DNA of 64,000 bases from Devosia rhodophyticola (GTDB lineage Bacteria > Pseudomonadota > Alphaproteobacteria > Rhizobiales > Devosiaceae), in contig NZ_CP118247.1 of the NCBI RefSeq assembly GCF_028816475.1, positions 496,001 through 560,000 on the forward strand, given 5' to 3'. The notes under the pieces are model-generated. The model had not been told where the DNA came from, made no database searches, and was given only the letters and a program-made list of their open reading frames with translations. Position 1 is the first letter of the stretch. Each line of letters begins with the position of its first letter. Shown here piece by piece: positions 10,739 to 19,812 of the stretch. A program made the translations under genes and the position numbers.

Positions 10739-11755
10739 CTAGGCCGAAGCATCGCCCCGAATAGTGACGATCTGGTCGATCTGGCCAAATACGGGCGAGC
10801 CGTCGCTGTCGATTGCTGCGATCCGGATGCGGTCGCCAGATTTGAGGAATGGGGTGCGCGCGCGGCCATATTTGAGTTTTTCAACGGTGCGCGCCTCGGC
10901 GATGCAGGCAAATCCGATGCCGCCTTTCTTGGTAGGCAGTCCCTCATCGTGCCGGTTGGACACCGTTCCCGAGCCGATGATGGTTCCGGCGCCAAGATCG
11001 CGGGTACGTGCGGCTTCAACGATCAGATCGGCGAAGTCGAAATGCATGTCGACGCCAGCATTCGGTTGACCGAACACAGCATCATTGATCAAGGTTTGGA
11101 CGCGCAAATGCAGCCTGTTGTCGCGCCAGGCGTTACCGAATTCATCAAGCGTGACAACCAGGGGCGCGAAGGCGGTGGAAGGCTTGGCGTGGAAAAAGCC
11201 AAAGCCGTTCTGCAGATCATCCACGACCAGACGGCGCAACGAAACGTCGTTGCACACGGTCAGCAATCGGATGGCGGCGGTGGCAGTTGCGTGGTCGGCG
11301 CCCATGGGTACCGGGCCGAGAATGGCCGCAACTTCGGCTTCGAAATCTATGGCGAGCGTTTCATCGGTGACTGTAATCGGGGCCATGGGGGCGGAAAGCG
11401 AATCAGATCCGCCCTGGTACATCAGGGGGCGAGCCGATTGCAGCTCGGCGTCCTTGCTGCCCTTGAGCGACCGCACGCGTTCAAGATGACTGAGGTAACC
11501 GGCTCCATCGATCCACTGAAAAGCACGCGGCAGCGGGGCCAGGCACAAGGCGGAATCGAACATCTGGCCAGCAATTTCACCGGCATTCAATTGGTCGTAA
11601 AGGGCTGACAGCGCTGGGCTTACCTCAGCCCAATCGTCAAGTGCCGCCTGAAGCGTCGGGGCAATGCGGCTGGCAGACACGGTGCGTAGTCGGTCGCTTG
11701 ATACAACGACCAATTGTCCGTCGGGTCGACCATTTTTCAAGGTGGCAAGTTTCAT
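10739..11755 (-). CDS. Fumarylacetoacetate hydrolase family protein
   Basis: FAH-superfamily hydrolase, 338 residues, probably cytoplasmic. An N-terminal cap region (1-75) is followed by the FAH fold with DFEAEVAAILG, which carries the acidic metal ligands, and GTIIGSGTVSNRH near 260. The length and cap match the group annotated as fumarylacetoacetases from tyrosine breakdown, but no homogentisate dioxygenase or maleylacetoacetate isomerase gene is adjacent, so a different beta-diketone or 2-oxo acid substrate is possible. Transcribed towards the cytochrome gene; divergent from the DUF2865 gene across about 145 bases. Confidence 0.88.
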   Translation of the reverse strand: MKLATLKNGRPDGQLVVVSSDRLRTVSASRIAPTLQAALDDWAEVSPALSALYDQLNAGEIAGQMFDSALCLAPLPRAFQWIDGAGYLSHLERVRSLKGSKDAELQSARPLMYQGGSDSLSAPMAPITVTDETLAIDFEAEVAAILGPVPMGADHATATAAIRLLTVCNDVSLRRLVVDDLQNGFGFFHAKPSTAFAPLVVTLDEFGNAWRDNRLHLRVQTLINDAVFGQPNAGVDMHFDFADLIVEAARTRDLGAGTIIGSGTVSNRHDEGLPTKKGGIGFACIAEARTVEKLKYGRARTPFLKSGDRIRIAAIDSDGSPVFGQIDQIVTIRGDASA

Positions 11756-11901
11756 ATGGGTTCATCCGGTCGCGACGGTGTGTCTTTGATACGCTACCAA
11801 CATAAGCGCGATGGGACTATAATGTTGCACTACGCCCTAGCGTTGTCTTAAAGCCCCATTGGGTTAGACGCACCGACTAGGTAATAGCGTCAACATGTCG
11901 G

Positions 11902-13089
11902 ATGCAAAGCCTGATGGTCGTTTCGAGTAGAGTATTTTTTCGCCTGATGGCCCTTGCGATGGCCGTTCTTGCGGCTGGTCTGGCCGATGTAACGACCGCC
12001 TACGCGCAATCCTCGACTTGTTCGCGGCTGCAATCCAGTCTGCGCACGTTCGACCGCAATGGCGATTTTCGCAACATTCAGGCGAATACGCGCAATGCGC
12101 GCGATCTGGCCCGGCAGGTTCAGGCCGCCGAAAGCTCCTATATTCGCAATGGCTGCAATGCCGATGCCAAAGCGGGTCGGACGTTGACCCGCGAGTGCCA
12201 GGGCATCGGCCGCACCGTTCTGAAGCTGCGCGATGATTATGCCAATGTTTCCGGCGCGGTTGAAACCGCCAATGCCGTGGCCCAGCAACGCGAGGCGATC
12301 CTGCAGGAGTTGGCCCGGTTTGGTTGTGGTGCCGAGCAGCGCGGTTCGAGCGCAACGTTTTCCAACCAGCGCCAAGGGATTTTTGACCGCATTTTTGGTA
12401 ATGATTCAGGCGGCGGCTATCGCGATGGCGACATTGTTGAAGATGACAATTGGGGCTACGGCAATTCGGGCACAGTGCGTACCGTCTGCGTTCGGTTGAG
12501 CGACGGATATTTCTGGCCCGTGAGCTACGCGACACTGCCAGATATGGTGGGCAACGACGCGGCCATGTGCAAGAGGCAATGCCCCGGAACGCCGGTTGAT
12601 ATCTACTATTACGACAATCCCGGCCAGGAGCCGGAACAGATGCGTAATATGTTCAATCAGCCTTATTCCGACCTGCCCAACGCTTTTCGCTATCGGCGCG
12701 AGTATGACAGCGCCAGCACCTGCAGGCCCGAAGATCAGGCCGGCAATGTTTCGGTTGTCGAGTTGGCCAACGGCCAGAAGCGACAGTTCGCCGATCTGGG
12801 TGGCAATCGCTTTGCGCTACCGTTGCCCGATCCGCGCCGCAGCCAGGCCCAGACTGCTGTCGCCGCGCCAGTGGAAGCGGTTCAGCCAACACCCGCTCTG
12901 GTCGAAACGGCGCAATTGGCCGACATACCATTGCCGCGGGTGCGTCCACGCGCACCCGGCGAAACGCCGATTGCCAAGCCCATCATTCAGGCCGACAAGA
13001 GCATGCGGCTGGTTCAGTTTGGCGACAAGGTGGTCAGAGTAGTCGGTCCAGACACGCCTTACGCCCAACCAGCGCCAGCAGGAACTTAA
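11902..13089 (+). CDS. DUF2865 secreted protein
   Basis: Secreted or periplasmic protein of unknown function with the DUF2865 arrangement typical of Hyphomicrobiales. The 395 residues open with a signal peptide (hydrophobic AMAVLAAGLADVTTAYA, cut near AYAQS), continue with a region of conserved cysteines (STCSRLQ, NGCNADA, ECQGIG, GCGAEQR), then the block TVCVRLSDGYFWPVSYAT and CKRQCPGTPVDIYYYDNPGQE, and end in a Pro-rich tail. The many paired cysteines suggest disulfides in the periplasm. Its last 56 bases overlap the 3' end of gltX on the opposite strand. Confidence 0.87.
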   Translation: MQSLMVVSSRVFFRLMALAMAVLAAGLADVTTAYAQSSTCSRLQSSLRTFDRNGDFRNIQANTRNARDLARQVQAAESSYIRNGCNADAKAGRTLTRECQGIGRTVLKLRDDYANVSGAVETANAVAQQREAILQELARFGCGAEQRGSSATFSNQRQGIFDRIFGNDSGGGYRDGDIVEDDNWGYGNSGTVRTVCVRLSDGYFWPVSYATLPDMVGNDAAMCKRQCPGTPVDIYYYDNPGQEPEQMRNMFNQPYSDLPNAFRYRREYDSASTCRPEDQAGNVSVVELANGQKRQFADLGGNRFALPLPDPRRSQAQTAVAAPVEAVQPTPALVETAQLADIPLPRVRPRAPGETPIAKPIIQADKSMRLVQFGDKVVRVVGPDTPYAQPAPAGT

Positions 13090-14362
13090 GCTCGGGACCA
13101 TCCGACCTTCCGGTCAATGCGAGACGCAATGGCAGGAAAAGCGACTTGCCCTTGCGACCCGAATTTTCCTTGAGCGCGTTGGTCCACTCGCTCCAGGTAT
13201 CATTATCCCAGGGTTCTTCAGGCAATAGCTCACGAGCCTGCGTGATGAACTCGCGGTCTTCAGCGGCAATGACCGGTGCGACCGGGCCCGTTACCAGTTT
13301 GGACAATTCCCTTATGTCGTCGAACTTGTGCAGGTTGTCGCGCAGCAGGTTCCACATCGCTTCGTCGGCCAGGCCAGTGGCCTCCAGACGGGGCTTTGCA
13401 TCCGCATAGGGCATGGCATGCAAAATGCGCGCGTTCAAACTATCCAGCTCGGCCGGGTCAAATCGGGCCGAACCGTGCGAGATCATCGACAGATCCAGCT
13501 TTTCGCCGATTTCGGCAAAGCTTGAATAGGGTTCGATGGGCAGACTGGTGCCTGTCAGGACTGCCATGATGGCGACCGCCATGGGCTCGTAACCCTGCGT
13601 CCGCAAATCCGACAGCGACAGCGAGCCGAGGCGCTTGGAGAACCCCTGCCCTTCGGCGTCGGTCAACAGGTTGTGGTGCGCAAAATCAGGTACCTTTCCG
13701 CCAAGCGCCTCAAATATCTCTATCTGGGTGCCCGAATTGGAAACGTGATCTTCGCCCCGGATGACGTGGGTGATGCCAAGATCAATATCATCGACCACGG
13801 AGGGCAATGTGTAGAGATAGCTGCCGTCTTCGCGCACCAGAACCGGGTCGGACATTGACGCGGTATTGACGGTCTGAGGGCCTTTGATCAGGTCATTGAA
13901 CTGTACCGGCCTTCCATCGAGCTTGAAGCGCCAGTGAGGCCTGCGGCCTTCGGCTTCGAGTCCAACGCGATCCTCGTCGGTGAGGCGCAGGGCGGCCCGA
14001 TCATAGATCGGCGGATTGCCCAAGGCTCGGGCGCGCTTGCGGCGGCGGTCCAATTCGTCGCCAGTTTCGTAGCAGGGGTATAAACGACCGGCGGCCATTA
14101 GCCGGTCCCGCGCCGCATCATACATTTGTGTGCGTTCGGACTGACGCACCAGACTATCGGGGCGAACACCCAGCCATGACAGGTCCGCCTCGATGGCGTC
14201 GGCGAATTCGCGCGTCGAGCGCGCCACGTCGGTATCGTCCATTCGAAGGACAAATTGCCCACCATTGGCCTTCGCGTAAAACCAGTTGAGCAGCGCTGGT
14301 CGGGCATTGCCAAGGTGGATGCGGCCGGTCGGAGACGGCGCGTAGCGGACTATTGGGGTCAT
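13034..14362 (-). CDS. gltX: Glutamate--tRNA ligase
   Basis: Class I glutamyl-tRNA synthetase, 442 residues. The N terminus reads VRYAPSPTGRIHLGNARP (HIGH-type motif HLGN) and the ATP-binding loop is GFSKRLG in place of KMSKS. The short form and GSLSLSDLR after the loop resemble the alphaproteobacterial copy that in many species also charges tRNA-Gln for the amidotransferase route; that dual role is inferred, not visible. The canonical ART of HLGNART is ARP here, a mild oddity. The ATG overlaps the nadE stop as ATGA. The last 56 bases are antisense to the DUF2865 gene. Confidence 0.93.
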   Translation of the reverse strand: MTPIVRYAPSPTGRIHLGNARPALLNWFYAKANGGQFVLRMDDTDVARSTREFADAIEADLSWLGVRPDSLVRQSERTQMYDAARDRLMAAGRLYPCYETGDELDRRRKRARALGNPPIYDRAALRLTDEDRVGLEAEGRRPHWRFKLDGRPVQFNDLIKGPQTVNTASMSDPVLVREDGSYLYTLPSVVDDIDLGITHVIRGEDHVSNSGTQIEIFEALGGKVPDFAHHNLLTDAEGQGFSKRLGSLSLSDLRTQGYEPMAVAIMAVLTGTSLPIEPYSSFAEIGEKLDLSMISHGSARFDPAELDSLNARILHAMPYADAKPRLEATGLADEAMWNLLRDNLHKFDDIRELSKLVTGPVAPVIAAEDREFITQARELLPEEPWDNDTWSEWTNALKENSGRKGKSLFLPLRLALTGRSDGPELKFLLALVGRKACLDRLL

Positions 14363-16026
14363 GATGCGGACTCGTCGCGGTAACCGTTGGTGATGGGATA
14401 TTTTCGGCCCATGCCAAAGGCTTTTGGGGACAATTTGGGACCGGGTGCCGATTGACGCCGCTTGTATTCGGCAATGTTGACCAGCTTTTCGATACGCTTG
14501 ACCAGCGCAAGATCGAACCCGCTGGCGACAACTTCCGCAATCGAGCGTTCCTGCTCGACCATGGCTTCCAAAATCGCGTCGAGAACCGGATAAGGTGGCA
14601 GACTGTCCTGATCCGTCTGATCGGGGCGCAGTTCGGCACTGGGTGCCTTGTCGATGATTGCCTGGGGTATGACTTCACCTTCGGGGCCGAGGCAATTATC
14701 GGGCTTGTGCGCATTGCGCCACGCCGCCAGATGATAGACCTGCATCTTGAGCAGATCCTTGATTGGGTTGTAGCCCCCATTCATGTCGCCATAGATCGTG
14801 GCATAACCGACGGCCATTTCAGATTTGTTGCCGGTGGTGATCAGCATTGAACCCAGTTTGTTGGACACGGCCATCAGCATGACGCCACGCATTCGCGACT
14901 GGATGTTTTCTTCAGCCAGATCGGCGGGTCGGTCGCCAAAAATCGGGACCAGTTCGGTCAAGGCACCGTCAACCGGATCACCGATGGCAACGATGTCGTA
15001 GCGCACGCCAAGCCGTTCTGCACAATCCCTGGCATCGCGCAGGCTCGTTTCGGATGTGTAACGATAGGGCAGCATCAGACAATGGACGTTTTCGGGGCCA
15101 AATGCATCAACGGCCATAGCGGCGACAATGGCACTGTCGATGCCGCCGGAAAGGCCGAGCACCACCCGCTTGAAACCGTTCTTGTGGACATAGTCGCGCA
15201 GACCGAGGACGCAGGCGCGCCAAGGTGCGGCGTCGATGTCGGTCAACGGCGTGACTTCGCCGGAAACGCAGGTCCAGCCATCGTCCTCATAGGTCCAGTC
15301 CGAGACGATAAAATCAGGCTCGAACGACTTGCCCTGAAAGGCCAGCTTGTCGCCGGGTTCGATGGCAAATGAGGCCCCATCATAGACAAGTTCATCTTGC
15401 CCGCCGACCTGATTGAGGTACAGCATGGGCACGCCATCCTCGGCAACTCTGGCACGGACCAGTTCCTTGCGCACATGCTGCTTGTTGGTCCAATAGGGGG
15501 ACCCGTTCGGGCACAGCAGGATTTCGGCGCCAAGGCGCACCAATTGGGCGCTGACCCAAGGGTGCCAAATGTCTTCGCAAATCGGGATACCGATGGAAAC
15601 GCCCTTGATCATAACCGGCTCGGGCAGAGGGCCGGCGGTGAAATAGCGCTTTTCATAGAACACATCGGTGTTTGGCAGTTCACGCTTGTATCGGACCGCA
15701 GTAATTTCGCCGTTCTCGGCCACGACAACAGCGTTGTAAGAAACGCCCTGTTCGATCCAGACTGTGGGCAGGACCAGTGTGGTCTGAAGGCCTTTTGTGG
15801 CCGCGACCAATGACTTGGCAGCTGAAATGGCATCAGACACGAATTCCGGTTTGAACAGCAGATCATCTGGGAAATAACCCGTCAGAAAAAGTTCCGAAAG
15901 CATCAGCACGTCGGCTTTGGCCGCGACGGCATCGTTCAATGCGGATTTTGCAAGGGCAAGGTTGTCGTCGAGCGCGCCAACTTTGGGATTAAGCTGGGCG
16001 AGCGCGATGCGTAGACGATTGGTCAA
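14359..16026 (-). CDS. nadE: Glutamine-dependent NAD+ synthetase
   Basis: Makes NAD+ from deamido-NAD using glutamine. An N-terminal nitrilase-type amidase domain (about 1-250) has the Glu-Lys-Cys triad in LMLSELFLTGY, VRYKRELPN and IPICEDIWHPW; the C-terminal synthetase domain has the ATP pyrophosphatase loop LGLSGGIDSA and TTGNKSEMAVGYAT. Total length (555 residues from this start) is right for the two-domain form. The start is uncertain: there is no suitable ATG, and I pick the TTG at 16024-16026, giving MTNRLRIALAQLNP, because that matches where the family begins; another TTG 20 codons upstream is possible. Coupled to gltX by an ATGA overlap. Confidence 0.93.
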   Translation of the reverse strand: MTNRLRIALAQLNPKVGALDDNLALAKSALNDAVAAKADVLMLSELFLTGYFPDDLLFKPEFVSDAISAAKSLVAATKGLQTTLVLPTVWIEQGVSYNAVVVAENGEITAVRYKRELPNTDVFYEKRYFTAGPLPEPVMIKGVSIGIPICEDIWHPWVSAQLVRLGAEILLCPNGSPYWTNKQHVRKELVRARVAEDGVPMLYLNQVGGQDELVYDGASFAIEPGDKLAFQGKSFEPDFIVSDWTYEDDGWTCVSGEVTPLTDIDAAPWRACVLGLRDYVHKNGFKRVVLGLSGGIDSAIVAAMAVDAFGPENVHCLMLPYRYTSETSLRDARDCAERLGVRYDIVAIGDPVDGALTELVPIFGDRPADLAEENIQSRMRGVMLMAVSNKLGSMLITTGNKSEMAVGYATIYGDMNGGYNPIKDLLKMQVYHLAAWRNAHKPDNCLGPEGEVIPQAIIDKAPSAELRPDQTDQDSLPPYPVLDAILEAMVEQERSIAEVVASGFDLALVKRIEKLVNIAEYKRRQSAPGPKLSPKAFGMGRKYPITNGYRDESAS

Positions 16027-16093
16027 GAAACTAGCTCGCTGCCAAGAGAAAAAGGCTCGGTCCGTTAATGAATACGGACGTGACAAACACTTA

Positions 16094-16121
16094 TCCGCTC
16101 ACCCCGGCAGGGGCAAGCGGA
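16094..16121 (-). terminator. Hairpin downstream of the outer-membrane protein gene
   Basis: A 12-base stem (16094-16105 with 16110-16121, two wobble pairs) with a 4-base loop lies 23 bases beyond the barrel-protein stop. The T tract after it is poor, so termination efficiency is uncertain. Confidence 0.5.
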
Positions 16122-16144
16122 CAAAGTGAAATTGCAGCTGTGGG

Positions 16145-17137
16145 TTAGAAGCGGCCGGTTAACTCAAACAGGGCACCGTAGCGGAAAATGCGGGCATAAT
16201 TGCTCTTGAGGTTCATGTCGGCATTTTGAATGACGGCTGGCCCGACAACTGTGTTGGATTTAAACTCGGCCTCAAGATCACCCTGAACATACCAGGCGCG
16301 GCCACCGACACGCAGTGTCAGATTTTCCGTGGGATGGAAGCCGACCATCAGTTCGCCCATGGCGCCATACCCGTGACCACTAAGCGTGGTTGGTGCGCGC
16401 TCATAAACTTTTGCTCCACCAAGGGCTGGGAACATGAACGGCGACGAACCGCTGCCGCCGAGCGAACCGGTAACCCATGCGTATGGCACCGCCGCGACTT
16501 CGGCCTGCAAGTCGAATTGATCGCTCAGGTCAGCCTGCATCTTGACGCCAAGACGCAGGGCGTGAATGTCAAAGTCATCCTTGGCCGTGCCGTAGCTGGC
16601 CGGATTGCCCGCACCATCAAAGGATGCCGCGTAAGTGCCCTGCCCGATGTCGGGGGCATCTTTCCAGTATTGATAGCCAATAAGGCCGCCAATGGCGACG
16701 CCGCCATCCATATTGCCAAACGGCAGCCAACCAAAATCGGCGCCAGCATATCCGATGGATGAATTAGGACCGATATTACCAGAACTCGCTGGCGCTATGT
16801 TGTAGGTGCCCGACGTACTAAAGCCCAAGCCAGCAATGGCATTCACATAGGTCTGGGTGGACAGGTCGGTTATCTTGCCGTGCAGTTCGCCGATATGGGT
16901 TCGATCATCGACCGACAGATTGACATCGCCGATACCGGGTGCGGTGAAGCCCGCTTCCTGCTTACCCCAGGAATACCAATAGCGGGTGCCGAACTCGAAG
17001 CGGACAGGTCCCTGCCCTGAGTCGGAGAACATTTCGCTAAAAGCGGGCCGAAGCTCTGGCGCTTCGGGAAAATCCGCCGCCAACGCTGGTGTGGCCGCAA
17101 CCAGAGTTGCAACAGCAGCTAGTTTGATCGAACGCAC
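16145..17137 (-). CDS. Outer-membrane beta-barrel protein
   Basis: Predicted outer-membrane protein of 330 residues. A signal peptide (MRSIKLAAVATLVAATPALA, cut before ADFPEAPE) is followed by alternating hydrophobic/polar strands such as RFEFGTRYWYSWGK, AIGGLIGYQYWKD and LTLRVGGRAWYVQGD, and the last residue is Phe (ELTGRF), the signal for BAM-mediated insertion. No porin-family constriction motif is recognised, so transport specificity is not assigned. It is a single gene with its own terminator-like hairpin, divergent from the response-regulator gene; a CtrA-like site lies in the shared upstream region. Confidence 0.8.
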   Translation of the reverse strand: MRSIKLAAVATLVAATPALAADFPEAPELRPAFSEMFSDSGQGPVRFEFGTRYWYSWGKQEAGFTAPGIGDVNLSVDDRTHIGELHGKITDLSTQTYVNAIAGLGFSTSGTYNIAPASSGNIGPNSSIGYAGADFGWLPFGNMDGGVAIGGLIGYQYWKDAPDIGQGTYAASFDGAGNPASYGTAKDDFDIHALRLGVKMQADLSDQFDLQAEVAAVPYAWVTGSLGGSGSSPFMFPALGGAKVYERAPTTLSGHGYGAMGELMVGFHPTENLTLRVGGRAWYVQGDLEAEFKSNTVVGPAVIQNADMNLKSNYARIFRYGALFELTGRF

Positions 17138-17203
17138 GGCGTGTCCCCCAAAGTGACGGATCGATTTCGGTCGGGTTTGGACAATAGTTATGATGGATTA
17201 GAG

Positions 17204-17218
17204 TTAACGTTCCGCTAA
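17204..17218. promoter_or_regulatory. Possible CtrA-type site
   Basis: TTAA, seven bases, CTAA in the divergent region between the barrel protein and the response regulator, one mismatch from the alphaproteobacterial CtrA consensus TTAA-N7-TTAA. Such near-matches arise by chance, so this is only a candidate. Confidence 0.25.
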
Positions 17219-17341
17219 CCGTAAGTGTCGATTCGTGCTGTATTTTTGGGATTGTGAACACGGTTCCGAGAATTGGCGCAACCGATCCTGACCCGGCGGG
17301 TTGGTGAGATAGACAGAATGGATTGACCCAAGAGAAGTGTG

Positions 17342-17767
17342 ATGAGTTGCAGAATACTGGTCGTTGAAGATGAGATTTTCGTCGCCGCCGAGATCGAACA
17401 TGTTGTAACTGAAATGGGTCACACAGCCGTTGGGGTTGTGGCTAACAAGCAGAGCGCCCTTGCACTTGGCCCCGAAACGGACATTGCGCTCGTAGATCTC
17501 AATCTGGAAGATGGACCGACGGGGATTGCGGTAGGCCGTATTCTGGCTCAAATCCATGGTGTCACGGTATTGTTCATGACCGCCAACCCGTCGCAGTTGG
17601 GTAAAGGGGTTTCTGGTACGCTGGGAGTCCTCGCCAAGCCGGTCGGCGGCAAAGAGCTGAAGCAAGCGGTTGAATATGCTGTTGCTCAGCATGAGAAGAA
17701 AAAGGCAACACCACCGCGTCGGCTTCAGCTATTTAACTGGGGTGGTGGCGGCGCATTGTTGGCGTAG
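17342..17767 (+). CDS. Single-domain response regulator
   Basis: Receiver-only response regulator, 141 residues. Acidic pocket VVEDE (8-11), phosphoacceptor Asp52 in ALVDLNLEDG, Thr80 in LFMTAN and Lys99 in LAKPV are all present. There is no output domain, so it should act by protein interaction or as a phosphate relay. The next gene, on the opposite strand 17 bases away, is an HWE-type histidine kinase; receivers of this look are common partners of HWE kinases in Hyphomicrobiales (inference). A GTG directly before the ATG could add one residue. Confidence 0.88.
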   Translation: MSCRILVVEDEIFVAAEIEHVVTEMGHTAVGVVANKQSALALGPETDIALVDLNLEDGPTGIAVGRILAQIHGVTVLFMTANPSQLGKGVSGTLGVLAKPVGGKELKQAVEYAVAQHEKKKATPPRRLQLFNWGGGGALLA

Positions 17768-17784
17768 GCGCGCCAAAGACGATT

Positions 17785-19698
17785 TCAGCTTTCAACCTTT
17801 TCGGGCAAAAGCTTTCCTGATCGGCGCAAGGCACTGAGAGGGACCTCAACTTCTATGCGCAGTCCATCCACTTCCCAGACGCGTTCCAGCTTGCCGTGGA
17901 GCTGACCTTCAACACTCAGGCTTATCAGGCGCGAACCAAAGCCAGCGTGATCACTTGGCTTCAACTGCGGTCCGCCTCGTTCTTTCCAGGTCAATGTGTA
18001 CTTGTCGTTTGCAATCGAGCCCGTCAGCAATATTGATCCGTCGGGCACGGATAGGGCACCGTATTTGGCGGCATTGGTTGCCATTTCGTGCACTAGCAAG
18101 GCCAGCGGAGTGGCAGCGCCTTCGTCAATTATCGCGTTTGATCCAGCAAATTCCACCCGCCGCTGATCGCCAGCCTGATAAGGCGTAAGCAGTTTTTCAA
18201 TCAACGCCCAGAGTTCAGACTGGATTTGCTCCTCCTGCCCGCCAGGTCCGTGCGGCCGCACGAAGTCGTGCGCTTCGGACAGGGCAAAAATGCGCTGGCG
18301 CAATTGATCGGCGAACTGTTTCATTTCGGGTTGATTGCGCGCCGATAGGCTGATTATGCCTGTCATCACCGAGAATATATTCTTGATGCGATGGCTTAAT
18401 TCCTGGGCGATCAGTTCACGTTCTTCGGCCAGCAGGCGGGTTTCATGAATGTCTGTGCAGGTGCCGAACCAGCGAACGATCTTGCCGTCGGCATCGCGGA
18501 TTGGCAATGCCAGTCCGAGCGTCCAGCGGTAATTGCCGGAGCGGTGACGCAGGCGATATTCAATCTTGTAGGGCTCGCCCGTTGCCAGACTGTGCCGCCA
18601 TGCGGCCCATGCGCGGTCCCGATCATCTGGATGGAACATGCCGTTCCAGGCTTCACCATCGGTCGACCCCGGGGGAACACCGGTGTACTCGTACCAACGC
18701 GCATTATAGTAGTCATGCATGCCGTCAGGAAGCGTTGACCAGACCATTTGCGGCATTGTGTCGGCGAGCGTGCGGAATTTGGCTTCACTTTCGGCCAGCG
18801 CCTCAACGGCTTGCTTTTGTTCGGTAACATCGACCACAACGCCCGGAAAACGGGCGGCCTTGCCATCACTACCCACGCGGGCGCGGCCCGAAGCAACGAG
18901 CCAGCGCACGGTCCCATCCGAGGCGACAACGCGATGTTCGGAATGAAAATCGGCGCCGAACCGGAGTGCGGCTTCAACGCCCTCGGTAACCCGTTCAAGG
19001 TCGTCGGGGTGGATCGCCTCGCCAATCAACTCAGCCGGCACGCCTATACCGGCGCGCAGTGGATCGATATTGTGAAGTGAAGCGAAAAGATCATCAGCGG
19101 TCACCCGGCGCGCGTCAACATCCCAGTCCCACGTACCTACCAGATTGCTGCCACTCAGGGCCAGCGACAGTCTTTCCTCGCTGCGGGTCAACGCTGCCTC
19201 AGTCATGACCCGATCGGTCGTTTCGTGGACGATGCACAATGCGCCTAGAGACCGCCCGTCATCGCCCAGGATCGGGCTATAATTGAGATCGAGCCAAACG
19301 GGCTCGGGTTGCCCGTGCCGGTTCAATGACAGTTCGGCGTCGTGAAGAACCAAGGTTTCCCCGCGAAGGCCGCCAGCAATACGTTCCCGATTGAAATCAG
19401 CAACTTCGGGCCAGGCGTCCATCGCTGGCCTGCCAAAAATTTCGGGATGCCGGTCGCCGGCGAACTTGGCGTAGGCATCGTTGTAGATCAAGATGCCTTC
19501 AGGCCCCAAAAGTACAACCATCGGGGCCGATGCGGTGACCAACATGCGCACAACGCCTTTAACGCTGTCGGCCCAGGAACTTATCGGTCCCAAAGGGCTA
19601 GCGGCCCAATCGTAATCATTGATGAGCTTTAGAGTTGGAAACGCTTCAAGCTGAACGCGAAGTTCGGGCGTGGCGGCGGGGAACAGAGTACGGGGCAT
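17785..19698 (-). CDS. HWE-family sensor histidine kinase with PAS domains
   Basis: Soluble sensor kinase of 637 residues with no membrane segment. Three PAS-type domains (about 45-165, 175-295 and 305-420, the last two each followed by PAC-like segments) precede an HWE kinase core: phosphoacceptor His436 in ELSHRIKNIFSV, N-box VHEMATNAAKYGAL and the WKERGG motif that names the family. HWE kinases in this order often act in light, redox or general stress sensing; the signal here is unknown. It converges with a receiver-only regulator gene, a likely partner. No LOV cysteine motif (NCRFLQ) is seen in the PAS domains. Confidence 0.92.
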   Translation of the reverse strand: MPRTLFPAATPELRVQLEAFPTLKLINDYDWAASPLGPISSWADSVKGVVRMLVTASAPMVVLLGPEGILIYNDAYAKFAGDRHPEIFGRPAMDAWPEVADFNRERIAGGLRGETLVLHDAELSLNRHGQPEPVWLDLNYSPILGDDGRSLGALCIVHETTDRVMTEAALTRSEERLSLALSGSNLVGTWDWDVDARRVTADDLFASLHNIDPLRAGIGVPAELIGEAIHPDDLERVTEGVEAALRFGADFHSEHRVVASDGTVRWLVASGRARVGSDGKAARFPGVVVDVTEQKQAVEALAESEAKFRTLADTMPQMVWSTLPDGMHDYYNARWYEYTGVPPGSTDGEAWNGMFHPDDRDRAWAAWRHSLATGEPYKIEYRLRHRSGNYRWTLGLALPIRDADGKIVRWFGTCTDIHETRLLAEERELIAQELSHRIKNIFSVMTGIISLSARNQPEMKQFADQLRQRIFALSEAHDFVRPHGPGGQEEQIQSELWALIEKLLTPYQAGDQRRVEFAGSNAIIDEGAATPLALLVHEMATNAAKYGALSVPDGSILLTGSIANDKYTLTWKERGGPQLKPSDHAGFGSRLISLSVEGQLHGKLERVWEVDGLRIEVEVPLSALRRSGKLLPEKVES

Positions 19699-19812
19699 GG
19701 CTAGCGCCTGTGTCTCGCGGTTGGTTGCAACGGTCGCCGGGCCGATACTAGGGGCCGCGCGCTCTCAGTGAACGCGCGAACCCGTCAAACAGTTCATAGA
19801 CAACAAGTATTA

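Noticed and set aside
17138..17341. EcfG-type general stress promoter (GGAAC with CGTT spacing) near the HWE kinase and receiver
   Set aside because: GGAAC occurs twice on the minus strand but neither has a CGTT-like -10 element 16-17 bases away.
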